From Aromatoleum petrolei (lineage in GTDB: Bacteria > Pseudomonadota > Gammaproteobacteria > Burkholderiales > Rhodocyclaceae), in the NCBI RefSeq assembly GCF_017894385.1, contig NZ_CP059560.1, forward strand, positions 3,481,501-3,545,500: 64,000 bases of DNA, in the 5' to 3' direction. The notes beneath the pieces were generated by a model, which was given only the letters and a program-made list of their open reading frames with translations, made no database searches and was not told the origin of the DNA. Positions within the stretch are counted from its first letter, which is position 1, and each line of letters starts with the position of its first letter. This document shows positions 49,515 to 60,701 of this stretch, one piece after another. The position numbers and the translations under genes are program-made.

Positions 49515-50843
49515 TTGAAACCCACCATCGTCCTCGTCGGTCGCCCCAACGTCGGTAAATCGACGCTGTTCAACCGGCTCACGCGCACGCGCGACGCCCT
49601 CGTCGCCGACCAGCCCGGCCTCACCCGCGACCGTCACTACGGGATCGGCCGCGTCGGCGATCGCGATTACCTCGTCGTCGATACGGCCGGTTTCGATCCC
49701 GTCGCCAAGGCCGGCATCATGCACGAGATGGCCCGCCAGGCCGAACAGGCGATCGCCGAAGCCGACGTGCTGCTGTTCCTCGTCGACGGCCGCGCCGGTC
49801 TCACCCCGCACGACGAACAGATCGCTGCGCGCCTGCGCCGCGCCGGGCGTCCCGTGCACCTGGTCGTGAACAAGGCCGAAGGCATGGAGCGCAGCATCGT
49901 TGCCGCCGACTTCCACGCACTGGGCCTGGGCGCGCCGCTGCCGGTGTCGGCCGCCCACGGTGACGGCGTCAAGCTGCTCATCGATTTCGTGCTCGGCGAC
50001 TTCCCGCTCGACGAGGAGCCGGAAGAGGCCGAGGACCGCGGCCCGCGCATTGCCATCGTCGGTCGTCCGAACGTCGGCAAGTCGACGCTCGTGAATAGCC
50101 TGCTCGGCGAGGAGCGTGTCATCGCCTTCGACATGCCGGGCACCACGCGCGACGCCATCGCGATCCCGTTCGAGCGCGACGGCCGCAACTACACGCTGAT
50201 CGATACCGCTGGCCTGCGCCGCCGCGGCAAGATCTTCGAGGCCATCGAGAAGTTCTCCGTCATCAAGACACTGCAGGCCATCGAGCAGTGCAACGTCGTC
50301 GTGCTGGTGCTCGACGCGTCGCAGGACATCTCCGACCAGGATGCCCACATCGCAGGCTTCATCCTCGATTCGGGCCGCGCCCTGGTCGTCGCGGTGAACA
50401 AGTGGGACAGCGTTGACGACTACCGCCGCGAACTGATCAAGCGGGCCATCGAGCACAAACTGGGCTTCCTGTCCTTCGCGCGTTTCCATTACATCTCCGC
50501 CCTCAAGGGCGCAGGTGTCGTGGCGGTCATGAAGTCGGTCGATTCCGCCTATGCAGCGGCAATGGTGAATCTGTCCACCCCGCGCCTGACCCGCACGCTC
50601 CAGGCCGCGCTGGCGAAGCAGGCGCCGCCGCGCAGCGGCATGTTCCGCCCGAAGATGCGCTACGCCCACCAGGGCGGCAACAACCCGCCGGTCGTGGTGA
50701 TCCACGGCGCGGCCCTGGATCAGGTGCCCGCGTCCTACGTACGGTTTCTGGAACGCACCTTCATGGAAGCGTTCAAATTGCAGGGCACGCCCTTGCGGAT
50801 ACAATTCCGCACCTCGCACAATCCGTATATCGGGAAAGATTAG
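49515..50843 (+). CDS. der: Ribosome biogenesis GTPase Der (EngA)
   Basis: Double GTPase needed for 50S subunit maturation. The 442-residue protein carries two Era-like G domains: [14 protein letters not shown] (about 8-21) with LVDGRAG and NKAEG, and [14 protein letters not shown] (about 182-195) with TAGLRRRGK and NKWDSV, followed by the KH-like domain (about 355-442). Start is TTG 49515; the ATG at 49507 is out of frame. Confidence 0.96.
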   Translation: MKPTIVLVGRPNVGKSTLFNRLTRTRDALVADQPGLTRDRHYGIGRVGDRDYLVVDTAGFDPVAKAGIMHEMARQAEQAIAEADVLLFLVDGRAGLTPHDEQIAARLRRAGRPVHLVVNKAEGMERSIVAADFHALGLGAPLPVSAAHGDGVKLLIDFVLGDFPLDEEPEEAEDRGPRIAIVGRPNVGKSTLVNSLLGEERVIAFDMPGTTRDAIAIPFERDGRNYTLIDTAGLRRRGKIFEAIEKFSVIKTLQAIEQCNVVVLVLDASQDISDQDAHIAGFILDSGRALVVAVNKWDSVDDYRRELIKRAIEHKLGFLSFARFHYISALKGAGVVAVMKSVDSAYAAAMVNLSTPRLTRTLQAALAKQAPPRSGMFRPKMRYAHQGGNNPPVVVIHGAALDQVPASYVRFLERTFMEAFKLQGTPLRIQFRTSHNPYIGKD

Positions 50844-50941
50844 TTTCCAACTCCGCACCGGGATCGATTGTTTGTACGAATGTGGCAGTGCAACATGAAA
50901 TCCTTTACATTCACAATAAAACGCAGCCTCGAGGTTTGAAA

Positions 50942-51187
50942 ATGAGCAACAAAGGGCAACTTCTACAAGACCCGTTCCTGAACACCCTGCGCAGGGAGCA
51001 TGTCCCCGTGGCCATCTATCTGGTCAACGGCATCAAGCTGCAAGGCCAGATTGAATCCTTCGATCAGTACGTCGTGCTGCTGAAGAACACCGTCACCCAG
51101 ATGGTGTACAAGCACGCGATCTCGACCGTCGTGCCCGCACGTCCGGTCAACATCCAGCAACAGGACTCGGGTGACGGCAATAGCTGA
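50942..51187 (+). CDS. hfq: RNA chaperone Hfq
   Basis: Hexameric Sm-like protein that pairs small RNAs with mRNAs. The 81-residue product has Sm1 ([20 protein letters not shown] and [19 protein letters not shown]) and Sm2 ([10 protein letters not shown]) with the KH motif of the uridine-binding site. ATG 50942; upstream in-frame codons are not conserved. Lies 98 bp after der and 35 bp before hflX. Confidence 0.97.
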   Translation: MSNKGQLLQDPFLNTLRREHVPVAIYLVNGIKLQGQIESFDQYVVLLKNTVTQMVYKHAISTVVPARPVNIQQQDSGDGNS

Positions 51188-51222
51188 TTCCCGCGGGCGC
51201 CCCATGGACGCCAAGTTCCTCC

Positions 51223-52383
51223 ATGTTTGAGCGCCCCGATGCCGGTGAGCGCGCGGTACTTGTCCAGCTCGACCTGAACCAGGGCGCGCTGGACGAGCGC
51301 CTTTCCGAACTCAAGCTGCTTGCGCTCAGTGCCGGCGCGAGCGTCGAGGCGGTCATCGGCGGCCGCCGCGCGCGGCCCGATCCGGCGCTTTTCGCCGGAC
51401 GCGGCAAGGTCGACGAGATCGCCGAGACACTGCGTGTCCATGATGCCGATTTCGTCATCTTCAACCACGCGCTGTCGCCCGCGCAGCAGCGCAATCTCGA
51501 GCGCAGCTTGCAGTGCCGCGTCGTCGATCGCACGGCGCTGATCCTCGACATCTTCGCGCAGCGTGCGCGCAGCCACGAGGGCAAGCTGCAGGTCGAGCTC
51601 GCACAGCTCGACCACCTTTCGACCCGCCTCGTGCGCGGCTGGACCCACCTCGAGCGGCAGAAGGGCGGTATCGGCCTGCGCGGTCCGGGCGAAACCCAGC
51701 TCGAGACTGACCGCCGGCTGCTAGGAAAGCGCGTCAAGGTGCTCAAGGAGCGTCTCGCGCAGATCGAGAAGCAGCGCCGCGTGCGCCGCCGCGGGCGCGA
51801 AGCGCACAATGTGCTGTCGGTGTCGCTCGTCGGTTACACCAATGCCGGCAAGTCGACGCTGTTCAATTCGCTGACGAAGGCCGGGGCGTATGCGGCCGAC
51901 CAGCTCTTCGCGACCCTGGACACGACCTCGCGCCGGCTCTATGTGGGCGAGGGGAGCAATGTCGTGCTCTCCGACACCGTGGGCTTCATCCGTGACCTGC
52001 CGCACGCGCTGGTCGCTGCCTTCCATGCAACGCTCGAGGAAACGGCGAACGCGGATCTGCTGCTGCATGTCGTAGACTCCGCGAGCGAGGACCGTGAGGC
52101 GCAGATCGAGGCCGTCAACGGGGTGCTCGCCGAGATCGGTGCAGGTGCCGTGCCGCAGATCATGGTCATGAACAAGATCGACCTGACCCGCGCCGAGCAC
52201 GGGGTTCAGCGGGACGAGTATGGTAAGATCGTGCGCGTTTTTCTGAGCGCCAGGACTGGCGAAGGGCTCGGGCTGTTGCGCGAGGCCCTTGCCGAGGCAG
52301 CGCGCGATGCAGCGACGGACGCGTCGGCCGATCCCGTCGGGATCGGGCCGCATTTCACCGATAAAGACCCAATTCAAACGTGA
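51223..52383 (+). CDS. hflX: GTPase HflX
   Basis: Ribosome-splitting GTPase of the Obg-HflX group. The 386-residue protein has the HflX N-terminal domain (about 1-190, with AGRGKVDEIAE and GPGETQLETDRRLL) and the G domain (about 200-360: GYTNAGKSTLFNSL, DTVGFIRDLPH, NKIDL). It overlaps the first possible hflK start by 4 bp. Confidence 0.96.
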   Translation: MFERPDAGERAVLVQLDLNQGALDERLSELKLLALSAGASVEAVIGGRRARPDPALFAGRGKVDEIAETLRVHDADFVIFNHALSPAQQRNLERSLQCRVVDRTALILDIFAQRARSHEGKLQVELAQLDHLSTRLVRGWTHLERQKGGIGLRGPGETQLETDRRLLGKRVKVLKERLAQIEKQRRVRRRGREAHNVLSVSLVGYTNAGKSTLFNSLTKAGAYAADQLFATLDTTSRRLYVGEGSNVVLSDTVGFIRDLPHALVAAFHATLEETANADLLLHVVDSASEDREAQIEAVNGVLAEIGAGAVPQIMVMNKIDLTRAEHGVQRDEYGKIVRVFLSARTGEGLGLLREALAEAARDAATDASADPVGIGPHFTDKDPIQT

Positions 52384-52397
52384 TTACAGGCGTTCTA

Positions 52398-53660
52398 ATG
52401 TCTCTCAACGATCCACGCTGGGGTAACAACCAGGGGAATGGCGACGACAAGCGCGGCGACGACAGGCGCGGTGGCAACCAGGGGCCGCCCGACCTCGAGG
52501 ACCTGTGGCGCGACTTCAACCAGCGGCTGTCGGGGATGCTCGGCGGCAAGCGCGGGCCGCGCGGCGGTGGTGGCGGGGACGGTGGCGGGCCGCAATTCCC
52601 GCAGCTGTCGTTCCGGCAGTTCGGCGGCGGCATCGGCGCGCTGCTGGGCCTCGTCGCCGTCATCTGGCTCGCGAGCGGCTTCTACATCGTCGATGCCAAC
52701 CAGCGCGGCGTCGTCCTGCGCTTCGGCAGCTATGTCGAGACAACCGAGCCGGGCCTGCGCTGGCGCCTGCCCTATCCGATCGAAACGAGCGACGTGGTCG
52801 ACCTGACCGGCGTGCGCACCGTCGAGGTCGGTTATCGCGGTTCCGAGCGCAATAAGGTGCTGCGCGAAGCGCTGATGCTCACCGACGACGAGAACATCAT
52901 CAACATCCAGTTCGCGGTGCAGTACGTACTGATGAGCCCGGAGAAGTACCTCTTCAACAACCGCTACCCGGATGAGTCCGTGATGCACGCGGCAGAGTCC
53001 GCGATGCGCGAGATCGTCGGCAAGAGCAAGATGGACTTCGTGCTCTACGAGGGCCGCGAGCAGATGGCAGCGAGCGCACACGAGACGATCCAGAAAATCC
53101 TCGACCGCTACGACACGGGCATCCAGATCAGCCGCGTGACGATGCAGAACGCCCAGCCGCCCGAGCAGGTGCAGGCCGCCTTCGACGATGCGGTGAAGGC
53201 GGGGCAGGACCGAGAACGCCTGCGCAACGAGGGTGAAGCCTACGCCAACGACGTGATCCCGCGTGCGCGCGGCACGGCCTCGCGACTCATCGAGGAGGCC
53301 AACGCCTACCAGTCCCGCGTGATCGCGAACGCCGAAGGCGACGCGAGCCGTTTCACCCAGATTCTGACCGAGTACCGTCGTGCTCCCGAAGTGACGCGCG
53401 AGCGTCTGTATCTCGAAACGATGCAGCAGGTCATGTCGAAGACCAGCAAGGTCATGGTCGACGCCAAGGGCAACGGCAACTTGCTGTTCATGCCGCTCGA
53501 CAAGCTGATGCAGGCAGCCGGAAACCAGGGCGCGCACGAGGCGAATCCGGCATCGGCGCCGAGTGCTGCGGCTCCGGCACCCTCAGCGCGGGCCGACAGT
53601 TCGATGGAATCACGCAGCCGCGACCTGATGGCGCGCGACCGTGAACGGGGAGAGCGCTGA
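52398..53660 (+). CDS. hflK: HflK, FtsH protease modulator
   Basis: SPFH-family membrane protein forming, with HflC, a large cage around FtsH. The 420-residue protein has a Gly/Asp-rich N-terminal tail, one membrane helix (about 80-98), the SPFH domain (about 100-300) and a coiled coil. ATG 52398 (MSLNDPRWGNN) is preferred, with CAGG 7 bp upstream; an in-frame GTG at 52380 would add 6 residues. Stop and hflC start overlap (TGATG). Confidence 0.95.
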   Translation: MSLNDPRWGNNQGNGDDKRGDDRRGGNQGPPDLEDLWRDFNQRLSGMLGGKRGPRGGGGGDGGGPQFPQLSFRQFGGGIGALLGLVAVIWLASGFYIVDANQRGVVLRFGSYVETTEPGLRWRLPYPIETSDVVDLTGVRTVEVGYRGSERNKVLREALMLTDDENIINIQFAVQYVLMSPEKYLFNNRYPDESVMHAAESAMREIVGKSKMDFVLYEGREQMAASAHETIQKILDRYDTGIQISRVTMQNAQPPEQVQAAFDDAVKAGQDRERLRNEGEAYANDVIPRARGTASRLIEEANAYQSRVIANAEGDASRFTQILTEYRRAPEVTRERLYLETMQQVMSKTSKVMVDAKGNGNLLFMPLDKLMQAAGNQGAHEANPASAPSAAAPAPSARADSSMESRSRDLMARDRERGER

Positions 53661-54541
53661 TGCGTGACAAGATGCCGATTTTCGCCGGCGCGCTGCTGCT
53701 GCTCGCGGCTCTCGCGTCGATGACGCTGTTCACCGTCGACCAGCGGCAGTTCGCCGTGGTGTTCCAGCTCGGCGAGGTCAAGGAAGTGATCGACAAGCCG
53801 GGCCTGAACTTCAAGTGGCCCATGATCCAGAACGTTCGCTACTTCGATCGCCGCATCCTGACGATGGACACGCCGGAACCCGAGCGTTTCATAACGGCGG
53901 AGAAGAAGAACGTGCTGGTCGACCACTTCGTCAAGTGGCGCATCGTCGATCCTCAGCTCTACTACGTCTCCGTGGCGGGCGACGAGGCACGCGCGCGCAC
54001 CCGCCTGCTGCAGACCGTGAATGCGGGGCTGCGCGAGGAATTCGGTCGCCGCACCGTACATGACGTGGTGTCCGGCGCCCGCGACAAGATCATGGAAGAC
54101 ATGCGTACCCGCGCCGACCAGGACGCGCGCAAGATCGGCGTGCAGATCCTCGACGTGCGCCTGAAGCGCGTCGATCTGCCGCTCGAAGTGTCCGAGTCCG
54201 TGTATCGCCGCATGGAGGCCGAGCGCAAGCGCGTCGCCAACGAGCTGCGTTCCGAGGGTGGTGCGATCGCCGAGAAGATCCGCGCCGACGCCGACCGCCA
54301 GCGCGAGGTGATCATCGCGGAAGCCTACCGCGAGGCGCAGCAGCTCAAGGGTGCGGGCGACGCCAAGGCTACCGCGACGTATGCGCAGGCCTATGGTCAG
54401 AACGCCGAGTTCTATTCCTTCTACCGCAGCTTGGAGGCGTACCGCGAAAGCTTCGCTACCAAGAACGACGTGATGGTCGTTGATCCGAGCTCCGAGTTCT
54501 TCAGGTTCATGAAGGATTCCGGCGGGGGCAAGAAGAACTGA
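53660..54541 (+). CDS. hflC: HflC, FtsH protease modulator
   Basis: SPFH partner of HflK. The 293-residue protein has an N-terminal membrane helix (about 5-25), the SPFH domain with QRQFAVVFQLGEVKEVI and the long coiled-coil rich in Ala, Arg and Glu (IRADADRQREVIIAEAYREA). It follows hflK with a 1 bp overlap and precedes a small DUF2065 gene by 4 bp. Confidence 0.96.
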   Translation: MRDKMPIFAGALLLLAALASMTLFTVDQRQFAVVFQLGEVKEVIDKPGLNFKWPMIQNVRYFDRRILTMDTPEPERFITAEKKNVLVDHFVKWRIVDPQLYYVSVAGDEARARTRLLQTVNAGLREEFGRRTVHDVVSGARDKIMEDMRTRADQDARKIGVQILDVRLKRVDLPLEVSESVYRRMEAERKRVANELRSEGGAIAEKIRADADRQREVIIAEAYREAQQLKGAGDAKATATYAQAYGQNAEFYSFYRSLEAYRESFATKNDVMVVDPSSEFFRFMKDSGGGKKN

Positions 54542-54545
54542 GCTC

Positions 54546-54731
54546 ATGAGCAACAAGCTGCTGATGGCCTTCGCACTGATGCTGGTGATCGAAGGCATCC
54601 TGCCCTTTATCGCGCCAGCCGCCTGGCGCGAAACTTTTTTGCGGCTCGCGCAGATGGCAGACGGTCAGATCCGTTTCATCGGACTTACCTCGATGCTGAT
54701 CGGTGTCGCGCTGCTCGTCGTGTTCTCGTGA
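54546..54731 (+). CDS. DUF2065 small membrane protein (YjeT-like)
   Basis: A 61-residue protein with two hydrophobic segments (about 5-24 and 42-59), beginning [20 protein letters not shown]. This is the YjeT/DUF2065 family, usually between hflC and purA in proteobacteria; function unknown. It overlaps the first possible hisZ start (GTGA). Confidence 0.85.
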   Translation: MSNKLLMAFALMLVIEGILPFIAPAAWRETFLRLAQMADGQIRFIGLTSMLIGVALLVVFS

Positions 54732-54736
54732 ATATC

Positions 54737-55891
54737 ATGCGCTGGGTACTTCCCGATCACATCCAGGACGCGTTGCCGTCCGAAGCCGAAAAACTCGAGC
54801 GCCTGCGTCGGCGCCTGCTGGACGCCTTCCGCAGCCACGGCTATCAGCTCGTGGTGCCGCCGCTGCTCGAATACCTCGATTCGCTGACGACCGGCGCTGG
54901 CCAGGATCTCAAGCTCCGCACCTTCAAGCTCGTCGACCAGCTCTCGGGCAAGACGATGGGCGTACGCGCCGACATGACGCCGCAGGTCGCGCGCATCGAC
55001 GCCCACCTGCTGAACCGCAAGGGCGTGTCGCGCCTGTGCTACTGCGGCAGCGTGCTGCACGCGCTGCCGTCCACCCTTACCGCCACGCGCGAGCCCCTGC
55101 AGCTTGGCGCCGAGCTGTACGGCCATGCCGGCATCGACGCCGACATCGAGATCGTGCGGCTGCTGTCCGAGGTGATGCGCCTCGCCGAGGTGCCTGCAAG
55201 CCGCATCGACCTGGGACACGTCGGCCTGTTCCGCGTGCTCGCGGCGCAGGCCGGGATGGTGCCGGAGCGCGAGGAAGAGCTCTTCGATCTGCTGCAGGCG
55301 AAGGACGTTCCGGGCCTGTGTGAACTGCTGGCGGACGTCGCCGAGCCCGCACGCTCGGCGCTGCTGGCCTTGCCGGCCCTGTATGGCGGCGCCGAGGTGC
55401 TCGACGAGGCGCGCCGCTGCCTGCCCGACGAACCGGCAATCCGCTCCGCGCTCGACGATCTGAGCACGCTCGCGGCCGCGCTCGCCGACCTGCCGATCAG
55501 TTTCGACCTTGCCGATCTGCGCGGCTATCACTATCACAACGGCGTGGTCTTCGCCGCTTACGGCAGCGGGTCGCCGGCGGCGCTTGCGCTGGGCGGGCGC
55601 TACGACCGTATCGGCCAGGCATTCGGCCGCGCCAGGCCGGCGACGGGTTTCAGCCTCGACCTGCGGGAGCTGGCGCTGCATCTGCCCGACGCCGCGGAGC
55701 CGGGCGCCATCCTTGCGCCGGCGGTCGCGGACGAGGCATTGCAGGCAATGGTCGCGCACTTGCGCGCGCAGGGCGAGGTCGTGATGACGGCCCTGCCGGG
55801 ACATGATGGAAGCTGGAAGGAGGCCGGTTGCGACCGGCAACTGATCGGGCGTGACGGCCGCTGGACGGTCGAGGCGCTTCAGGGAGAATGA
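54737..55891 (+). CDS. hisZ: ATP phosphoribosyltransferase regulatory subunit HisZ
   Basis: HisRS-like paralogue that lacks tRNA charging and forms an octamer with short HisG, giving it activity and histidine feedback. The 384-residue protein resembles the class II synthetase core ([18 protein letters not shown], then [16 protein letters not shown] and the motif-2 like [12 protein letters not shown]) but has no anticodon domain. ATG 54737 is preferred; a GTG at 54728 overlaps the previous stop and would add 3 residues. Its partner hisG is at 12638. Followed by purA after 5 bp. Confidence 0.93.
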   Translation: MRWVLPDHIQDALPSEAEKLERLRRRLLDAFRSHGYQLVVPPLLEYLDSLTTGAGQDLKLRTFKLVDQLSGKTMGVRADMTPQVARIDAHLLNRKGVSRLCYCGSVLHALPSTLTATREPLQLGAELYGHAGIDADIEIVRLLSEVMRLAEVPASRIDLGHVGLFRVLAAQAGMVPEREEELFDLLQAKDVPGLCELLADVAEPARSALLALPALYGGAEVLDEARRCLPDEPAIRSALDDLSTLAAALADLPISFDLADLRGYHYHNGVVFAAYGSGSPAALALGGRYDRIGQAFGRARPATGFSLDLRELALHLPDAAEPGAILAPAVADEALQAMVAHLRAQGEVVMTALPGHDGSWKEAGCDRQLIGRDGRWTVEALQGE

Positions 55892-55896
55892 AGTAA

Positions 55897-57207
<1,311 letters not shown>

Positions 57208-57363
57208 GCGGGCTTGACCGGAACGGAAGCGCTGAACGAAACGGGGCCGGTAGCGACCGGCCCGGCGCACCTGCCGAGTGTGGCGGGTGCGTTGTCGGGC
57301 AGCGCGGTCTTTCGTGGGCTGGAACGCAGCGCCTGCGGCGGCTCCGGACGGGGAGCGCAAAAA

Positions 57364-57393
57364 GCAAAAGCCGGTCTTCCGACCGGCTTTTGC
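57364..57393. terminator. Bidirectional intrinsic terminator between purA and tRNA-Leu
   Basis: Perfect 13 bp stem GCAAAAGCCGGTC/GACCGGCTTTTGC with a TTCC loop, with A-rich 5' side and T-rich 3' side, so it can end purA on plus and the tRNA-Leu gene on minus. Confidence 0.85.
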
Positions 57394-57400
57394 CTGGATT

Positions 57401-57485
<85 letters not shown>

Positions 57486-57495
57486 AAGAGCGCGC

Positions 57496-57524
57496 ATTAT
57501 AGCGGCAAGTTTGCGCATGGCCAA
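57496..57524 (-). promoter_or_regulatory. Promoter of tRNA-Leu copy 1
   Basis: On the minus strand TTGGCC (57519-57524), 17 bp, TATAAT (57496-57501). The -10 box ends 11 bp before the tRNA 5' end, so the transcript leader would be about 4 bases. Confidence 0.75.
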
Positions 57525-57570
57525 GGGGGGCGGGCAATTGCACGAACGACCGGGCGTCGCGTCGCATAGG

Positions 57571-57637
57571 CGCGGCTTCAGCCGCGAATCGGCGGTGTCG
57601 CACTTTATCGCGGATCATCCGCGGCTGAAGCCGTTCC
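57571..57637. repeat. REP-like inverted pair between the tRNA-Leu genes
   Basis: CGCGGCTTCAGCCGCG (57571-57586) and its near-reverse complement CGCGGCTGAAGCCG (57620-57633) face each other across 33 bp. Each unit is itself palindromic. The core resembles REP/BIME units that are common between genes in pseudomonads and relatives. Confidence 0.6.
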
Positions 57638-57746
57638 GGCAGGGAAATCGCCCCCGAGCGGCGGTTGTGCAGGGGCAAGACCTGGGATTGACCGGATGCG
57701 CTGCTCCCGCCCTGCGAATTCGTTCATCCGTCGCCATGCGATCGGC

Positions 57747-57775
57747 AACAAAAAAGCCGACACAAGGTCGGCTTT
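57747..57775 (-). terminator. Intrinsic terminator of tRNA-Leu copy 2
   Basis: Minus-strand stem AAAGCCGAC/GTCGGCTTT with a 5-base loop followed by a run of six T, 10 bp after the tRNA CCA end. Confidence 0.85.
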
Positions 57776-57785
57776 CATGTAGAAC

Positions 57786-57870
<85 letters not shown>

Positions 57871-57881
57871 AAGAGCCGCGC

Positions 57882-57909
57882 ATTATAAGCGCCAAAATTT
57901 GAATGTCAA
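57882..57909 (-). promoter_or_regulatory. Consensus promoter of tRNA-Leu copy 2, overlapping the rnr leader
   Basis: On the minus strand a perfect TTGACA (57904-57909), 16 bp, TATAAT (57882-57887). The -10 box ends 12 bp before the tRNA 5' end. It lies on top of the region just upstream of the rnr start, so the two divergent units share this DNA. Confidence 0.85.
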
Positions 57910-57920
57910 CGAGTAAAGCA

Positions 57921-60701
57921 ATGAAAAAAGAAAAAGGGAAAACGACCACGGCGGTAACCTCTGCCAGCCCCCGCAAACCCAGTCCCATCCGCCGTGCCGA
58001 CCCGTTCTACGAGCGCGAGTCGGCCAGCTACGAACACCCCCTGCCGAGTCGTGAGTATGTCGAACAGACGCTCGCCGAGCAGGGCGTGCCGATGAGTTTC
58101 CAGGAACTGTGTGTCGCACTCGACGTGAGTGGCGACGAAGCCGGGCTGTTCGAGCGGCGCCTGCGCGCGATGCAGCGCGACGGCGAACTGTTGCGCAACC
58201 GCCGCGACGCCTATCTGCTGCCGAACAAGGCGGACCTGATCCGCGGCCGCGTGTCGGGGCATGCCGACGGATTCGGCTTCCTGATCCGCGACGACGGTCA
58301 GCCCGATGTGTTCCTCGGGCCGAAGGAGATGCGCGAGGTGCTGCACGGCGATCGCGTGATCATCCGCGTCACGGGCCTCGACCGGCGCGGACGCCCCGAG
58401 GGGAAGGTCGTGGAGGTGCTCGAGCGCGCGAACGCGCGCATCGTCGGCCGCGTGCTCAACGAGCATGGGGTGCAGGTGGTCGTGCCGGAGAACCGGCGCA
58501 TCGCGCAGGACATTTTGGTGGCGCCGGGGGGCAAGAAGGCGCAGCCTGGGCAGGTTGTCACCGTCGAGTTGATCGAACAGCCGACCAAGTTCGCGCAGCC
58601 GATCGGACGCGTGATCGAGGTGCTCGGAAACTACGCGGATCCGGGCATGGAGATCGAGATCGCCCTGCGCAAGCACGAGCTGCCGTTCGAGTTTTCTTCC
58701 GAGGCGAAAGCCGATACGCGCAAATTGCCTGCGACCGTGCGCAAGAAGGACTGGGCGGGGCGCGAGGACATCACCAAGCTGCCGCTCGTGACGATAGACG
58801 GCGAAACGGCGAAGGACTTCGACGACGCGGTGTATTGCGAGCGTCAGGGGCGTGGCTACCGCCTGATCGTCGCGATCGCGGACGTCTCGCACTACGTGCA
58901 GCCGGGCAGCGCACTCGACGACGAGGCGCAGGAGCGCGGCAACTCGGTGTATTTCCCGCGCCGCGTGATCCCGATGCTGCCCGAGAAGCTCAGCAACGGT
59001 TTGTGCTCCCTCAATCCGCAGGTCGAGCGCCTGTGCATGGTGTGCGACATGAGCATCGGGCCGACGGGGGAGATCAAGGCCTACCGCTTCTACCCGGCGG
59101 TGATGTTCTCGCATGCGCGCCTGACATACACGCAGGTGGCTGCTGCGCTGTACGACAAGGATGTGGCGGCGCGCGACAAGGTGGGTGACCTGCTGCCTTA
59201 CCTCGAGAATCTCGACAAGCTCTTCCGCGTGCTGCTGAAGGCACGCGCGAAGCGCGGCGCGATCGATTTCGAGACGACTGAGACGCGCATGATCTTCGAC
59301 GCCGAGGGCAAGATCGAGCGCATCGTCGCGGAGGTGCGCAACGACGCGCACCGCCTGATCGAGGAATGCATGCTCGCGGCCAACGTGTGCGCGTCGGAAT
59401 TCCTGCAGGAGCGCGAGCATCCGGCGCTGTATCGCGTGCATGAAGGCCCGACGCCGGAGAAGCTCGAGAAGCTGCGCGGATTCCTCACCGAGTTCGGCCT
59501 GGGCGTGGGCGGCGGTGACGAGCCGAAGGCCGGCGACTACGCGAAGTTGCTGGAGAAGGTGAAGGACCGTCCTGATGCCCAGCTGTTGCAGACGGTGATG
59601 CTGCGCTCGCTCCGCCAGGCGGTGTACAGCCCGGACAATGTTGGCCACTTCGGGCTGGCGTATGAGGCTTACACGCACTTCACGTCGCCGATCCGCCGTT
59701 ATCCGGACCTGCTGGTGCACCGCTCGATCAAGGCGGCGCTGGAGAACCGGACCTACGAGGCCGGCGACTGGGACGAAATCGGCCTGCACTGTTCGGCGAC
59801 CGAGCGGCGCGCGGACGATGCGACGCGCGATGTCGTGGCGTGGCTGAAGTGCTATTACATGCAGGACAAGGTCGGCGCCGAATTCACCGGCAGCGTGTCG
59901 GCGGTGGTACCCTTCGGCCTCTTCGTCGCCCTCGACGACATTTTTATCGAGGGGCTGATCCATATTTCGGAACTCGGCAGCGACTATTTCCACTTCGATG
60001 AGACGCGCCACGAACTTGCCGGCGAGCGCACGGGTGCGCGTTTCCGCTTGTCAGACCGCGTACGGGTGCAGGTCGTGCGGGTCGATCTGGAAACGACCAA
60101 GATCGATTTCCGTTTGGTCGAAGGCGCGCCGCGCGCGACCGAACGGGCGGGGAAAACGGCGAAGGACAAGGCCGCTTCGGCGAAGGCTGCACCGGAGGCG
60201 GCGGTGGCGACCTCCGCTCCGGAAGCGGTAGCGCCGAAGGCGAAAGGCGGCCGGAAGGCGGCGGTTAAGCTCGGTGTGGCGCCCGAAGTGTCCGTCGCGC
60301 CGGAGAAGAAATCACGTACGACGCACAAGGCCGTTGTCGTCGCGGCCCCCGAAGAAGTGCCCACAGCGTCAGGCAAGGGTACCGGGAGGACCACGGCGAA
60401 GTCGGAGTCGGTCGAGAAGAAGCCGACGAAGGTCGTGGGTGCGACGAAGAAGGGCGCGCAGCCCGCCGAGCCGGCGGCCCCGATCAAGGTTGCAGGCGTG
60501 AAGAAGGCAAGCAAGGAAACGACGACCCCCAAGCTTGCCAAGGCCGCCAAGGTGCCGAAGACGAGCAGGGCTCCGACGGCGGAGACGATTCCGAAGGCGG
60601 AAAAGGCTCCGAAGGCGGAGAAGGCTCCGAAGGCGGCGAAGGCGGTCGAGCCGAAAGCTGAAACTGCAGCATCTATGAGGAAAGTGAAACGCCGTGGCTA
60701 A
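57921..60701 (+). CDS. rnr: Ribonuclease R
   Basis: 3'-5' exoribonuclease that degrades structured RNA. The 926-residue protein has a basic N-terminal helical domain, two cold-shock domains (about 95-245), the RNB catalytic domain (about 285-610) with the metal-binding aspartates in ETAKDFDDAVY, an S1 domain (about 648-732) and a long Lys/Ala-rich tail (about 733-926). ATG 57921 is chosen with GAG upstream; ATG 57903 lacks a ribosome site and coincides with the tRNA -35 box. The tail is much longer than usual. Overlaps rlmB by 8 bp. Confidence 0.94.
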   Translation: MKKEKGKTTTAVTSASPRKPSPIRRADPFYERESASYEHPLPSREYVEQTLAEQGVPMSFQELCVALDVSGDEAGLFERRLRAMQRDGELLRNRRDAYLLPNKADLIRGRVSGHADGFGFLIRDDGQPDVFLGPKEMREVLHGDRVIIRVTGLDRRGRPEGKVVEVLERANARIVGRVLNEHGVQVVVPENRRIAQDILVAPGGKKAQPGQVVTVELIEQPTKFAQPIGRVIEVLGNYADPGMEIEIALRKHELPFEFSSEAKADTRKLPATVRKKDWAGREDITKLPLVTIDGETAKDFDDAVYCERQGRGYRLIVAIADVSHYVQPGSALDDEAQERGNSVYFPRRVIPMLPEKLSNGLCSLNPQVERLCMVCDMSIGPTGEIKAYRFYPAVMFSHARLTYTQVAAALYDKDVAARDKVGDLLPYLENLDKLFRVLLKARAKRGAIDFETTETRMIFDAEGKIERIVAEVRNDAHRLIEECMLAANVCASEFLQEREHPALYRVHEGPTPEKLEKLRGFLTEFGLGVGGGDEPKAGDYAKLLEKVKDRPDAQLLQTVMLRSLRQAVYSPDNVGHFGLAYEAYTHFTSPIRRYPDLLVHRSIKAALENRTYEAGDWDEIGLHCSATERRADDATRDVVAWLKCYYMQDKVGAEFTGSVSAVVPFGLFVALDDIFIEGLIHISELGSDYFHFDETRHELAGERTGARFRLSDRVRVQVVRVDLETTKIDFRLVEGAPRATERAGKTAKDKAASAKAAPEAAVATSAPEAVAPKAKGGRKAAVKLGVAPEVSVAPEKKSRTTHKAVVVAAPEEVPTASGKGTGRTTAKSESVEKKPTKVVGATKKGAQPAEPAAPIKVAGVKKASKETTTPKLAKAAKVPKTSRAPTAETIPKAEKAPKAEKAPKAAKAVEPKAETAASMRKVKRRG
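60580..60660 (+). repeat. In-frame tandem repeats in the rnr tail
   Basis: Four imperfect copies of a 15-18 bp unit (CCGAAGGCGGAGAAGG-like) encode repeated PKAEKA units near the C-terminus of RNase R. Such repeats can slip in copy number without shifting frame when the unit is a multiple of three. Confidence 0.6.

Noticed and set aside
57906..60011. A 701-codon minus-strand frame opposite rnr
   Set aside because: Composition is typical of an antisense frame; RNase R on plus is unambiguous.
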